Source: Mesobacillus jeotgali
Lineage (GTDB): Bacteria; Bacillota; Bacilli; Bacillales; Cytobacillaceae
DNA: 64,000 nt
Reading direction: 5' to 3'
NCBI RefSeq assembly: GCF_031759225.1
Contig: NZ_CP134494.1
Location: 684,001-748,000, forward strand
Shown here: one piece after another, positions 18,505 through 27,250 of the stretch
Layout of the letters: each line of letters begins with the position of its first letter
Position numbering within the stretch: position 1 is the stretch's first letter
Notes under the pieces: model-generated
Database searches by the model: none
Told to the model about the DNA's origin: nothing
Seen by the model: only the letters and a program-made list of their open reading frames with translations
Position numbers and translations under genes: made by a program

Positions 18505-18748
18505 GTGTCTAGCTCCAGCGCCTAGCCCCTCGAGACGTTTGTCTAGTGTCGCCTCCTAGAAACTCCGAAACTTCAACTCCGCCGGCAGAAGCAAAAAGCG
18601 CTTCTTTGTCGGAGTCTCCAGTTTCTGCGTTTCTTGACAGTCGGCTATACATTTCGAGTTCGGTCCGCCCAATGAAGTCAAAGAACGACTTCAATGGTCA
18701 GCCCTCCAACGGTTGTCGGGGCTGAGCAAGGCGCTTGCGCTTTTCTTA
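18505..18748. repeat. Dispersed hairpin repeat of Bacillus type
   Basis: This roughly 244-bp non-coding element starts GTGTCTAGCTCCAGCGCCTA and ends in GGCGCTTGCGCTTTTCTTA. The ends are imperfect inverted repeats: AGCGCCTAGCCCC against AGCGCCTTGCTCAGCCCC read from the other end. Inside, nested arms (GAAACT/AGTTTC, ACTCCG/CGGAGT, AGAAGC/GCTTCT) make one hairpin, and TGAAGTC/GACTTCA makes a second. From memory, near-identical termini occur many times in genomes of Bacillus and relatives. The right end abuts the ribosome site of the methylase gene, so its insertion may have replaced that gene's upstream region. Confidence 0.75.
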
Positions 18749-18770
18749 CAGCGGAAGGATTTGAAACGGA

Positions 18771-19721
18771 TTGGAATTCACTAACTTTGAGCCTAAGTCT
18801 TTTATATATAATTACGCTTTTCCAAGTGAAGAAAAAGAGTTATGCGCACTGGAAATGCGCTCGTTTTTTGGGGAGGATACAGAATCCAGCGTCATCGAGA
18901 GCACTTTGAAAATCGATCCAAGCCGAAGTCCGTTTATGAGGGGACGTATGGATGTCATTATTGAAGGTGGTCAATTAGAGGACTTAATTGAGCAAGTGAA
19001 GAAGTTAGAATTGAATGGCTCTACTTTTAAAGTGATGTATGTAAAAGTAGCAGGTCCCGAAAAGGTGAACTTTGAAGAGAGGCGCCAAATCGAGCGGAAG
19101 GTGGGTCTGCAAATTCCCGGAGAGCCGGAGCTCTTAAATCCAGATCTGCTATTTGGTATCATGAATGTAAACAAGCGCTGGGTATTTGGTGAATACCACA
19201 GCAGTGAAGCGGTCTGGCTGAATCATCAGCAGAAGCCGCATAGCTATTCAACTTCATTAAGTACGCGTGTCGCAAGAGCCGTCGCGAATGTCGCAGTTCA
19301 TGATCCAACTGGAGTTAGAGCGATCGATCCATGCTGCGGAATTGGAACAGTAGTTGTGGAAGCATTGTCGATGGGCATCGACATCGTGGCCAGTGATATC
19401 AATCCGCTCATACTGCCTGGAACTCGGGAGAACATCGCGCATTTTGGCTATGCAACGGAAGTGACGTTTAAGGACATCCGCCATGTCACTGGGAGCTATG
19501 ATGTGGCGATTATTGATATGCCTTACAATCTGTGTTCAGTCATCACACCCGAAGAGCAGCTCGAGATGCTCCAAAGCACATACCGATTTGCTAATAAAGT
19601 AGTCATCGTCACGATTGAACCAATCGACTCCATCATCGGGAAAGCCGGCTTTGAAATCGCTGATCGCTGTGTCGTGAGAAAAGGGACCTTCGAACGCGAG
19701 ATCATTGTATGTAAAAAATAA
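18771..19721 (+). CDS. TRM11-like SAM-dependent nucleic-acid methyltransferase
   Basis: This 316-residue protein has a C-terminal Rossmann methylase with RAIDPCCGIGTVVVEALSMG as the SAM-binding motif I. IIDMPYN serves as the DPPY-like catalytic motif IV seen in N2-guanosine and N6-adenine methylases. The first 160 residues could hold a THUMP-like RNA-binding module, as in TRM11-type tRNA enzymes. The start is TTG at 18771 with GGAAGGAT ten bases upstream. tRNA guanine or another structured RNA is the likely substrate. It is monocistronic, ends at a strong terminator and lies immediately after a dispersed repeat. Confidence 0.8.
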   Translation: MEFTNFEPKSFIYNYAFPSEEKELCALEMRSFFGEDTESSVIESTLKIDPSRSPFMRGRMDVIIEGGQLEDLIEQVKKLELNGSTFKVMYVKVAGPEKVNFEERRQIERKVGLQIPGEPELLNPDLLFGIMNVNKRWVFGEYHSSEAVWLNHQQKPHSYSTSLSTRVARAVANVAVHDPTGVRAIDPCCGIGTVVVEALSMGIDIVASDINPLILPGTRENIAHFGYATEVTFKDIRHVTGSYDVAIIDMPYNLCSVITPEEQLEMLQSTYRFANKVVIVTIEPIDSIIGKAGFEIADRCVVRKGTFEREIIVCKK

Positions 19722-19731
19722 AATATATTTA

Positions 19732-19768
19732 AGGACGATTATGCATGTCATAATCGTCCTTTCTTCTT
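19732..19768 (+). terminator. Intrinsic terminator after the methylase gene
   Basis: AGGACGATTATG and CATAATCGTCCT form a perfect 12-bp stem with a 5-nt loop, followed by TTCTTCTT. Confidence 0.85.
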
Positions 19769-19788
19769 GTGTAGCTATTAGTTGGGGA

Positions 19789-19806
19789 ATACTACATGTA
19801 GTATTT
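19789..19806. repeat. Perfect 18-bp palindrome downstream of dbpA
   Basis: AATACTACATGTAGTATT lies between two converging genes. On + it is directly followed by AGCGCTTGCGCT and a T-run. It may be part of a complex convergent terminator or an orphan operator. Confidence 0.4.
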
Positions 19807-19825
19807 AGCGCTTGCGCTTTTTGTT

Positions 19826-21272
19826 CTATTTAATAGCCTTGCTGACTCTAAGTTTCTTTCCTTTGATTGTTGCATTTTCCATTGCCTGAATGACCAACGA
19901 GCCTTTTCCGTTCAGGATATCGACATATGACATGGTATCGTGGATTGTGATGATGCCGATATCGTCTGCCGTTACTCCAGGGATTTTCGCGATGGTTCCA
20001 ACGAAGTCGACGGCACGGAGTTTCTTCTTTTTTCCGCCGCTAAAATGAAGCTTCATGATATCCTGGTTGATGCGGGCTGTTTTGTTGTTTTTCACGACAC
20101 GGCGCCCGCTGATTTTTTCATCGAAAGCAGCCTGGTTTCTTGCAACCGCCTGCTTGCTCGGAGCTTCTGCCACAGGAATCTCAAAGCCAATGTATCGTTC
20201 GATAGCCTTAATGAATTTCCCTTCATAAGGTGTAGCAAGCGTAATCGCTTTTCCTTTATTACCGGCACGCCCAGTTCGGCCTGTCCGGTGCACATAACCC
20301 TCTTTTTTCCATCGGAACGTCGTAGTTGATGACAAGCGAAACGTTATTGACGTCAATTCCCCTTGCAGCCACATCGGTAGCCACGAGGTAGCGGAAATTC
20401 CCCCTCTTGAAGCCATCCATTACAGCAAAGCGATCTTCCTGCTCTAATCCGCCATGAAGTCTTTCACAGGAATAATTAGCATCCTCAAGCTGTGTAAACA
20501 CTGTATCCACATTTTCCTTCGTTCGGCAAAAAATGATGCAGCTCTCCGGGTTTTCAACAACGGTAATGTCTTTAAGCAGTGAGATCTTATCTTCTTCTTT
20601 CACTTCAATCAGCATATGATCTATCGTATTGGTTGTGATTCCAGTGGAAGCAATTTCGATGTTAACAGGATTCTTCATATATTTGTGACAGAGATTTTCA
20701 ACGTCTTTAGGCAATGTCGCAGAAAATACCATCGTTACTCTGTCTGATGGAAGTTCCTCGATAATCGATTCTACATCATTGATAAAACCCATATTGAGCA
20801 TTTCATCCGCTTCATCTATGATCAGGTACTTGATTTCATCTAATACAAGTGTTCCTCTTTCGATATGATCGATCACACGTCCTGGCGTACCGACAACGAC
20901 GTGCGTTTTTTGTTTCAATTCCTCTTTTTGTTTTGCGAAAGGTTCCTTCCCATAAACAGCCATGGCCTTGATCCTTTTGAATCGCCCGATATTCGTGATG
21001 TCTTCACGAACCTGAACAGCCAGCTCCCTGGTTGGAGTGAGAATCAACGCTTGTGGATTTTTTTCCTCCCAATCAACCATATCGCAAATAGGAATGCCAA
21101 ATGAAGCCGTCTTTCCGCTTCCTGTCTGGGATTTAACGACAAGATCCTGCTTTTCCAATGCTAACGGAATGACTTCTTCCTGGACCTCTGTTGGTGATTC
21201 ATATTTCAACACTGAGAGGGCGCGTTTAATTTCGTCGCTTAAGTTGTAATCGTCAAAACTTCTTTTACTCAT
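19826..21272 (-). pseudogene. dbpA: DEAD-box RNA helicase DbpA, split by a one-base frameshift
   Basis: The first frame (21272 down to 20259) carries the helicase core: [43 protein letters not shown] and [12 protein letters not shown]. It then runs out of frame at YDVPMEK. The other frame (to 19826) continues [14 protein letters not shown] and the C-terminal domain that in DbpA/YxiN binds hairpin 92 of 23S rRNA. A run of six T at 20303-20308 (A6 on the coding strand) with one base too many explains the break; five would restore about 481 residues, the normal DbpA length. DbpA acts in late 50S assembly. It could be a real mutation or a homopolymer error. Confidence 0.88.
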
Positions 21273-21552
21273 GTAAAAAACCTCATTTTATTTAGTATTA
21301 TCCGACTTATATATAGGATTCTCGCAAAGAATCATCATATGCATAAACTGAATAGTATTCATTATACTGCAAACGTCTGACTAATCGACTTAAATTTAAG
21401 AAAGGATAGGCATGGAACAAGTTTTGCTCCTAAAGTTTACTGGAGAAGCTTTTCTGAAAATAGATCTGAAGCTACGTGTAAAAAGGCAAATTTCTAATAA
21501 AAGTTTCACAAATTATCAATAAATCTAATGATACCCAAAGGGGTTATCAGGA

Positions 21553-21583
21553 TATAATAAAAACAAGTAAGAAAGCGATTTCA
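21553..21583 (+). promoter_or_regulatory. -10 element and candidate CcpA cre site upstream of a small gene
   Basis: TATAAT stands at 21553-21558 without a clear -35. AGAAAGCGATTTCA at 21570-21583 matches the cre consensus in 12 of 14 positions and would overlap the start of the transcript, a typical repressing position. The remaining sequence back to the dbpA start (21273-21552) is AT-rich and holds the dbpA promoter; no gene is visible there. Confidence 0.45.
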
Positions 21584-21603
21584 CTTTTGAAAGGGTGTTG
21601 GAC

Positions 21604-21786
21604 ATGAACTATCAGGAAGTCAAAGCTCAATTAGAAGCATTGCAGCTGCAGCTGGCGAATAAAATGCAGAATCCAAGCCTGTCTATAGATGAAAAAAGTG
21701 AGCTTCAGAGAGCAATTGCTAACTACGACTATATCATCGAGCTGACATGCATGAATCATTTTGAACGTGGAAAGGCCATTCATTAA
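21604..21786 (+). CDS. Small hypothetical protein, helical
   Basis: This 60-residue protein starts MNYQEVKAQLEALQLQLANKM and is predicted to be two helices forming a hairpin or coiled coil. The ATG at 21604 has AAAGGG 8 nt upstream; two other in-frame codons (GTG, TTG) lie too close to that site. It has a dedicated terminator and possibly a cre site. It is not recognised. Confidence 0.6.
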   Translation: MNYQEVKAQLEALQLQLANKMQNPSLSIDEKSELQRAIANYDYIIELTCMNHFERGKAIH

Positions 21787-21793
21787 TAAACGA

Positions 21794-21826
21794 AGCCTGG
21801 AGGCAGATTTCCTCCAGGCTGTTTTT
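21794..21826 (+). terminator. Intrinsic terminator after the small gene
   Basis: AGCCTGGAGG and CCTCCAGGCT form a perfect stem, followed by GTTTTT. Confidence 0.88.
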
Positions 21827-21873
21827 ATGGGAAAATCTTCATGACAATGCTAGCACCAGTGTTCATGCTTTTC

Positions 21874-22371
21874 TTATAGAACTCCGCTTAATGGCTTCTG
21901 GCTGAAATAATCGAGGGCATAATTGACCTGGTCGATTTCATAGATTTTCCTTTCAATGCAAAACTGAATCACAAGGTCGGATGTTTCACTGTCTGACAAA
22001 GAGTAGCCGGCAGAGCTTAACAGCTTGTCGGTTTCTTTTTTATTCAGCTCTAGGGCCAGTGCAAGTGCGGTGACCGTGTTTTTACTCGGTTTGTATTCAG
22101 GGTTTGAACGGATCTTAGAAAAAAGCCTTCGGTCGAGGCCAGCTTTCTTATAGACCTCGGAGTCCTTGCAGCCCTTTTTGTCTATAAAGCCAAATAGTAC
22201 TTTTTGGAGAGTCGGCTTCCGCTTCTCTGCTATGAAGCTTTCAATCTCGAGCGGCGAAATGCTCTCAAGGACATAATCCTCAATCGGTCCAGCGGACTTT
22301 TCATACAGGACAAAGTTCATATTACGATCGATATATTCTTGTAAATCTGCCAATATCTTATGATCCAGCAT
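21874..22371 (-). CDS. HTH-domain protein divergent from a VWA protein
   Basis: This 165-residue protein has an acidic N-terminal region (about 55 residues) and then an XRE-like helix-turn-helix: DKKGCKDSEVYKKAGLDRRLFSKIRSN followed by PSKNTVTALALALEL. A C-terminal helical segment, ESDLVIQFCIERK-like, completes it. The same HTH module is found at the C-terminus of several stress and conflict-associated proteins. The ATG follows GGAGG. The next gene, a von Willebrand A protein, is divergent with an 88-bp shared control region containing an inverted repeat, so this may be its regulator or partner. Function is unknown. Confidence 0.7.
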   Translation of the reverse strand: MLDHKILADLQEYIDRNMNFVLYEKSAGPIEDYVLESISPLEIESFIAEKRKPTLQKVLFGFIDKKGCKDSEVYKKAGLDRRLFSKIRSNPEYKPSKNTVTALALALELNKKETDKLLSSAGYSLSDSETSDLVIQFCIERKIYEIDQVNYALDYFSQKPLSGVL

Positions 22372-22392
22372 GTGGCCAGCCTCCTTAAAAAT

Positions 22393-22409
22393 GTCGCTTA
22401 ACAGGCGAC
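22393..22409. promoter_or_regulatory. Inverted repeat in the divergent HTH/VWA control region
   Basis: GTCGC and GCGAC flank a 7-bp spacer in the gap between the two divergent genes. It is a candidate operator for the HTH protein. Confidence 0.4.
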
Positions 22410-22468
22410 CAAAATATGGATGAATCTAGATATGATTATATCAGATTCAGCTTAGGAGGATGATAGCG

Positions 22469-23053
22469 ATGAAGAATAATTTAACGGAAATCATTTTTTT
22501 GCTAGACCGGAGCGGCTCGATGGCAGGACTGGAGAGAGACACAGTCGGAGGATTCAATGCTTTTGTCAAAAAACAGACCGAAATGGAAGGCGAGACAATC
22601 CTGACAACGGTGCTTTTTGACGATAAATATGAAGTGCTCTGGAACGGGATAGATGCCAGGGAGGCTGAGCTGACTGAAGATGAGTACTATGTCCGCGGGA
22701 TGACTGCGCTTTTGGATGCAGTCGGAAAGACGATTCTTGATGTTGGCTACCGTCTCGGCAGAACCAGTGAGGAACAGAGGCCAGGCAAGGTCATCTTCGT
22801 GATCACGACGGACGGCATGGAGAACGCCAGCACCGAGTTCACATATGGAAAGGTGAAGGAGCTGATCCGGCACCAGCAGGAAAAATACTGCTGGGAATTC
22901 ATCTTCATGGGTGCCAACATCGACGTTGCCAAAGAAGCTGACAGCCTCGGAATCAATATTGAGAATTCCTTTAACTTCGAAGCCTCTGAAAAAGGAATTG
23001 AAAACATGTATGAAATGGTATCGGAATCTATCATGGAAAAAAGAATGAAGTAA
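22469..23053 (+). CDS. von Willebrand factor A domain protein
   Basis: This 194-residue protein is a stand-alone cytoplasmic VWA domain. The metal-ion-dependent adhesion site is intact: DRSGSM at about residues 11-16, a Thr in RGMTALLDA, and an Asp in ITTDGMENAS. VWA domains bind protein partners through a divalent ion; small soluble ones often work with AAA ATPases or in stress complexes. The start at 22469 is chosen because AGGAGG is 1 nt from the earlier ATG at 22460 but well spaced for this one. The gene is divergent from an HTH gene and 25 bp upstream of a DUF4352 gene. Confidence 0.85.
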   Translation: MKNNLTEIIFLLDRSGSMAGLERDTVGGFNAFVKKQTEMEGETILTTVLFDDKYEVLWNGIDAREAELTEDEYYVRGMTALLDAVGKTILDVGYRLGRTSEEQRPGKVIFVITTDGMENASTEFTYGKVKELIRHQQEKYCWEFIFMGANIDVAKEADSLGINIENSFNFEASEKGIENMYEMVSESIMEKRMK

Positions 23054-23078
23054 TAACAAAATTCGAGGAGGATGGGTA

Positions 23079-23726
23079 ATGACAAATAATCACTTAGGAA
23101 GCTGCAAGACTTGTGGTAAAGAAATCGCAAAAGGTGTAAAGAAATGCCCTCACTGCGGGAAAGACCAGCGAAGCTTTTTCGGTAGGCATAAAATTCTGAG
23201 TTTCATAGGTGTATTGATCCTTTTTGGAATTATCGGTTCAGCACTTGGCGGTGGAGAAGAAGCAAGCAATGAAGGTAGCTCTGCTGCAACAGCATCTGCA
23301 CCTGTCAAAGAACAAAAGATATATAAAGTGGGAGAAGCTGTTCCAGCTGACAAGGTTGAGATTACCGTTACAAAATTTGAAGAGAAAGAGCAAGTTGGCA
23401 ATGAATACATCAATAAATCGGTATCTGAGGGCGGGACGTTCGCAGCAATCCAATATAAAATCAAGAACACTTCCAAGAAGCCGGTCGGAATGTTTGATTA
23501 TCCAAGTGTTAGACTGGTGGATGAAGAAGGAACAGAGTACGATTCCGATATTGATGCATCTTCTAACTATGCAATTGAGACAAATGTAGACAATGCCAAG
23601 ATTGCGAGTGATTTAAATCCTGGAATCACCGTTACTGATACAAAGGTATTTGAAGTATCTAAGCAAAGCTTTGATGCAGGATCATGGTTTATTAAAATTG
23701 GGGACGAGAAAGTACAGTTGAAGTAA
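23079..23726 (+). CDS. Zinc-ribbon, membrane-anchored DUF4352 protein
   Basis: This 215-residue protein starts with a zinc ribbon (CKTCGKEIAKGVKKCPHCG, residues about 9-27). One membrane helix follows (about 38-56), then a Ser/Ala/Glu linker and an extracellular immunoglobulin-like DUF4352 domain (about 80-215) containing GGTFAAIQYKIKNTSKKPV. DUF4352 modules resemble the telokin-like fold of surface lipoproteins. The function is unknown; the topology suggests a sensor linking the cell surface to the cytoplasm. The ATG follows GAGGAGG, 25 bp after the VWA gene, so the two are probably cotranscribed. A weak AACCC/GGGTT inverted repeat follows. Confidence 0.75.
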   Translation: MTNNHLGSCKTCGKEIAKGVKKCPHCGKDQRSFFGRHKILSFIGVLILFGIIGSALGGGEEASNEGSSAATASAPVKEQKIYKVGEAVPADKVEITVTKFEEKEQVGNEYINKSVSEGGTFAAIQYKIKNTSKKPVGMFDYPSVRLVDEEGTEYDSDIDASSNYAIETNVDNAKIASDLNPGITVTDTKVFEVSKQSFDAGSWFIKIGDEKVQLK

Positions 23727-23981
23727 CAGGTCGAACCCGGAATATTTCTGGGTTTCTTGATTTTCCTTTTGATTTGACATACCCCCGACATAAAAAGATT
23801 TTCAAGAAAGCAATGATGATAGGCTCAAACTGGGCTATGTCGACCGATTAGAGGTTATCTGATTTTTTAAAGTTTTTTTTTCTCCTGACATTTTGTTGAC
23901 ATATTCACAGAGTAAATTATGAGTATAAGGTTCATGTCCAACTTGAATCTAAAAAGAATGATTTACAGGAGGATGTCAGAT

Positions 23982-25037
23982 ATGAAAAAGAAATCAGTTA
24001 TTGGCTTCACAATTGCAGGCGCATTATTGCTTGGAGGGTATGCAACTACTTCACTGGCTAATGAGGACAGTACGACAAGCACAGCTGCGACTACTGTCAA
24101 AAGTTTTTTTGGTAAGGGTTTTGGCCATAAAGGATATTACGGCGGGAACTCAGAAGCGCTGATCGAAAAGGCAAAGGATCTTGGCATCAGCACTTCCGGA
24201 AAAGATGCTCAAACCTTAATGGGTGAAATTCGGGAAGCTACAATCAAGAGTGAGGCAAAAGAACTTGGAATCAAGACAGATGGCAAGGATATCGCAACGC
24301 TGGCAGAGGAAGTCCAATTGGCGAATCTAAAGGAAAAAGCGAAGGATTTGGGCATTTCTACAGACGGGAAGGATGCGGCCGCGCTTCACGAGGCGATCCG
24401 TTTAGAGAACCTTAAGAATGAAGCGAAAAAGCTTGGCGTTTCAACGGACAACAAGGATGCACAAACTCTAATGGAAGAAATCCGGACAGCGAACTTGAAT
24501 GAAAAAGCGAAGGAACTAGGTGTTTCTACGGAGGGCAAAGACCTGCAGACACTGCAGCAAGAAGTCCATTCAGCTTATATGAATCAAGAAGCTAAGAAGT
24601 ATGGAATTACCGTAGACGGCAAGGATATCAGGGAAATCACGCAGGAGGTACAGTCTGCCAAAGTAAAAGCAGACGCAAAAGAACTGAACATTACGATTGA
24701 CGGCAAAACAATTGGCGAAATCGCCCAGGAAGTACAGGAAAAGAAAGTCCTGAACCTGGCGAAGGAACTGGGAATATCCACTGCTGATAAAGACACACGC
24801 CAGTTGATGGAAGAAATTCAAGCCAAGGATGCTGACAAGCTTGATGAGTTGTTTGAAGATGGATTTGGGCACCATGGAATGGGCTTTGGACATGGGGGAG
24901 GTTTCGGAATGGGCAGTGGTTTTGGACATGACGGAGGCTTTGGAAAAGGCGGCAAAGGCGGAATGGGACAAGGCGGTTTCGGCGGTGAAGGCGGCCGTGG
25001 CGGCATGCACCAAAACGGTGGCGGACGTGGGTTTTAG
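23982..25037 (+). CDS. Secreted protein with eight 28-residue repeats and Gly-rich tail
   Basis: This 351-residue protein has a signal peptide (MKKKSVIGFTIAGALLLGGY, cleavage near SLA|NED). Eight back-to-back 28-residue repeats cover residues 61-284, each of the form xxxAKELGISTDGKDxxTLxEEIRxA. A tail of Gly, His, Phe and Met follows (GFGHHGMGFGHGGGFG type). The repeat resembles short helix-turn-helix modules with a conserved GxxxxxKD turn. The ATG at 23982 follows AGGAGG; upstream in-frame codons lack a site. A two-component system follows after a terminator, 140 bp downstream, and may respond to or control it. No homologue was recognised with confidence. Confidence 0.75.
   Translation: MKKKSVIGFTIAGALLLGGYATTSLANEDSTTSTAATTVKSFFGKGFGHKGYYGGNSEALIEKAKDLGISTSGKDAQTLMGEIREATIKSEAKELGIKTDGKDIATLAEEVQLANLKEKAKDLGISTDGKDAAALHEAIRLENLKNEAKKLGVSTDNKDAQTLMEEIRTANLNEKAKELGVSTEGKDLQTLQQEVHSAYMNQEAKKYGITVDGKDIREITQEVQSAKVKADAKELNITIDGKTIGEIAQEVQEKKVLNLAKELGISTADKDTRQLMEEIQAKDADKLDELFEDGFGHHGMGFGHGGGFGMGSGFGHDGGFGKGGKGGMGQGGFGGEGGRGGMHQNGGGRGF
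24162..24833 (+). repeat. Eight tandem 84-bp coding repeats
   Basis: Eight units of exactly 84 bp each encode 28 residues with invariant Lys-Asp in the turn (GKD, NKD, DKD or GKT). DNA identity between units is modest, so the array is old and maintained at the protein level. Confidence 0.85.
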
Positions 25038-25056
25038 CTTCATAAAATAGTAAAGG

Positions 25057-25083
25057 TCCCCCGGTATCAAGCGGGGGATTTTT
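25057..25083 (+). terminator. Intrinsic terminator after the repeat protein
   Basis: TCCCCC and GGGGGA flank a 10-nt loop and are followed by five T. Confidence 0.8.
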
Positions 25084-25178
25084 CCTGTAAGATAATAAGT
25101 GGAATATACATAAAAATAGACCTGATTCATGCATTTTTCAGGTCGGATTTACTCTTAGTGATGACGGGAGTGGCGGCA

Positions 25179-25865
25179 ATGAAAAGTATACTAATAGTAG
25201 AAGATGAACAAACGATCTCAAGAGTGCTGGCGGTCTACCTGAAGCATGAAGGCTATGAGATACTCCAGGCCTACGATGGGAAGGAAGGTCTCGATATGTT
25301 TACTCAACACCAGCCGGATCTTGTTCTGCTGGATGTGATGGTTCCGGAAATGGACGGCTGGTATGTTCTTAAGGAAATCCGAAACATCAGCTCCTGCCCC
25401 GTGATCATGCTGACTGCCCTGTGGGACATTGACTATCGCTTAAAGGGGCTTAACCAGGGGGCGGACGATTATATTTCCAAGCCGTTCATTGGCGAAGAAG
25501 TGGTAGCCAGGGTAAATGCCGTGCTGCGCCGTTCTCCCCAGGTTCTCGAAACGGAAAACATGAAACAGTTTGGCAGTCTGAAAATCAATATGGATTCGCA
25601 TGTCGTCTCAGTCAATGGCGAAAAAGTGGTGTTGACCCCTAAAGACCTCAGCTTGCTGATTTTCCTGGCGGAGAGGCCAAACCGGACGTTCACAAGGGAT
25701 AATTTAATTGAAAATGTCTGGGGGATGGATTATGACGGAAGCGATCGGGCAGTGGACCTTTCGATAAAAAGAATCCGCCATTCACTGGCTGGGTGGCCAG
25801 CGTCACAGGGAGAAATCAGAACATTAAGAGGATTGGGGTATCAGTTCAGTGTTTACAAAAAATGA
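25179..25865 (+). CDS. OmpR/PhoB-family response regulator
   Basis: This 228-residue protein has a receiver domain (acidic pocket ED near residue 9, phosphorylated Asp in LVLLDVMVPEMDGW, Thr in IMLTAL, Lys in DYISKPF). A C-terminal winged helix carries FTRDNLIENVWG and DLSIKRIRHSL, ending RTLRGLGYQF. ALWDID in the T-loop is a little unusual. I chose the ATG at 25179 since GGGAG lies at the right distance; two earlier ATGs have no site. It overlaps the following histidine kinase gene by 17 bp, forming a classical two-gene signalling operon. The targets are unknown. Confidence 0.92.
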   Translation: MKSILIVEDEQTISRVLAVYLKHEGYEILQAYDGKEGLDMFTQHQPDLVLLDVMVPEMDGWYVLKEIRNISSCPVIMLTALWDIDYRLKGLNQGADDYISKPFIGEEVVARVNAVLRRSPQVLETENMKQFGSLKINMDSHVVSVNGEKVVLTPKDLSLLIFLAERPNRTFTRDNLIENVWGMDYDGSDRAVDLSIKRIRHSLAGWPASQGEIRTLRGLGYQFSVYKK

Positions 25866-27249
25866 AAAGCACGTGACCTTGTTGAGATATTGGACAACCA
25901 GATACCTTCTGACCCTGATTGTCGGGCTGCTATTGCTTGGTGCAGGCTCGATGTGGTGGATCAAGAAAACGACACTGGAAAACAGATTGAAGTTAATGGA
26001 GTACATGGCAGTTGAAACTGCCGATCGGGTCGCGCAGGCCGGGGATTTTGGCGGCTTTGACAAAAGGATGGGAGACCCGAGTAGATTTTTCGAAATGGAA
26101 AGTCAGCCACTGCTTTTCATTACCGATTTGGAAGGGAATGTCCTGAATACAGGTCCAATGCACGGCGGGGGCGGCCCTCGTCATCTCTCAAGAAATGTTC
26201 CCTCGGAGATCCTTACAAGCGATGACAGCACTCAAAGGATTACAGAAAATGGAACAGCTATTTATGCTGTTAAAGCGCCAATCACCATCGATGAGCTTCA
26301 GGCCGGCTGGGTTGTCGTGATGCAGAACGCTGCTGATTTGACGGATGTTGACCAGGAATACCGATTGTTGCTCATTCTTCTGGTAGGGCTTGGCTTGCTT
26401 GGGTGGATTGTCATTTATATTCTCACGAAAAGAATCCTGAAACCGATCCAGGATGTAGCGAGGGCAGCGGCACAGGTTCGGGAAGGTGACTATGACATCA
26501 CACTGGAATCGAACCAAAAGGAACTTGAAATATACGAACTCGTCACTTCTTTTAAAGAAATGACCACCCGCCTGACCCAGCTGGAACAAATGCGAGCAGA
26601 GTTGCTCGCGGGAGTCACCCATGACTTAAAAACGCCGGTAACCTCGATCAGCGGCCTTGTCCAGGCAGTACGGGATGGAGTCGTAACCGGTGATGAGCGG
26701 CAGGAATTCCTGGATATCACCCTAAAAGAAATCCAGAGATTGCAAACGATGATTTCTGATTTGCTGGAATTCAATTCACTGGCGGCAGGAGCATTCACAA
26801 TCCGGGCAGAGAATTGTGATATGAATAAACTTGTTGAGGATATTGGGCGGCAGTGGCAGGTCACGCAAACTGAAACTGTTAATCTGAAGGTCATCACGCC
26901 TGACCACACTGTATGCGCTCAAACAGATCCATTGCGATTGCAGCAAATCCTGATTAACTTATTGAATAACTCCTACCAGGCTCTCGGTCAAGATGGCAAT
27001 ATATCCCTCATTCTTTCAGAAGGAAGGATTGATGTAAAAGACACTGGTTCAGGGATTCCGGATGAAGAGCAGGCGCTGGTGTTTGAGCGTTTCTTCCGCG
27101 GCGAGAAGAAAAAACTTAAAGTCAGGGGCCTCGGCCTCGGCCTTCCTTTCAGCAAAATGCTCGCACGTTCCCTCGGGGCTGACTTGATTTTAAAGGAGAG
27201 CAATTCAAGCGGCACGACATTCTCGATACTGTGGCCAAAAGAAACATAA
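25849..27249 (+). CDS. Membrane sensor histidine kinase
   Basis: This 466-residue kinase has a first membrane helix at about residues 20-38 and an extracytoplasmic sensor region of about 130 residues. The second helix (VGLGLLGWIVIYILT) leads to a HAMP linker. The phosphoacceptor box is LAGVTHDLKTPVTSISG. The ATPase domain shows the N-box INLLNNSYQAL, the G1 box DVKDTGSGIPDEE and the F-box VFERFFRGE, then GLGLGLPFSK. The start is GTG at 25849 inside the response-regulator gene, ensuring translational coupling. It would phosphorylate the preceding regulator. The sensor loop has a GGGGGP stretch and no known fold. Confidence 0.92.
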   Translation: MFTKNEKHVTLLRYWTTRYLLTLIVGLLLLGAGSMWWIKKTTLENRLKLMEYMAVETADRVAQAGDFGGFDKRMGDPSRFFEMESQPLLFITDLEGNVLNTGPMHGGGGPRHLSRNVPSEILTSDDSTQRITENGTAIYAVKAPITIDELQAGWVVVMQNAADLTDVDQEYRLLLILLVGLGLLGWIVIYILTKRILKPIQDVARAAAQVREGDYDITLESNQKELEIYELVTSFKEMTTRLTQLEQMRAELLAGVTHDLKTPVTSISGLVQAVRDGVVTGDERQEFLDITLKEIQRLQTMISDLLEFNSLAAGAFTIRAENCDMNKLVEDIGRQWQVTQTETVNLKVITPDHTVCAQTDPLRLQQILINLLNNSYQALGQDGNISLILSEGRIDVKDTGSGIPDEEQALVFERFFRGEKKKLKVRGLGLGLPFSKMLARSLGADLILKESNSSGTTFSILWPKET

Positions 27250-27250
27250 G

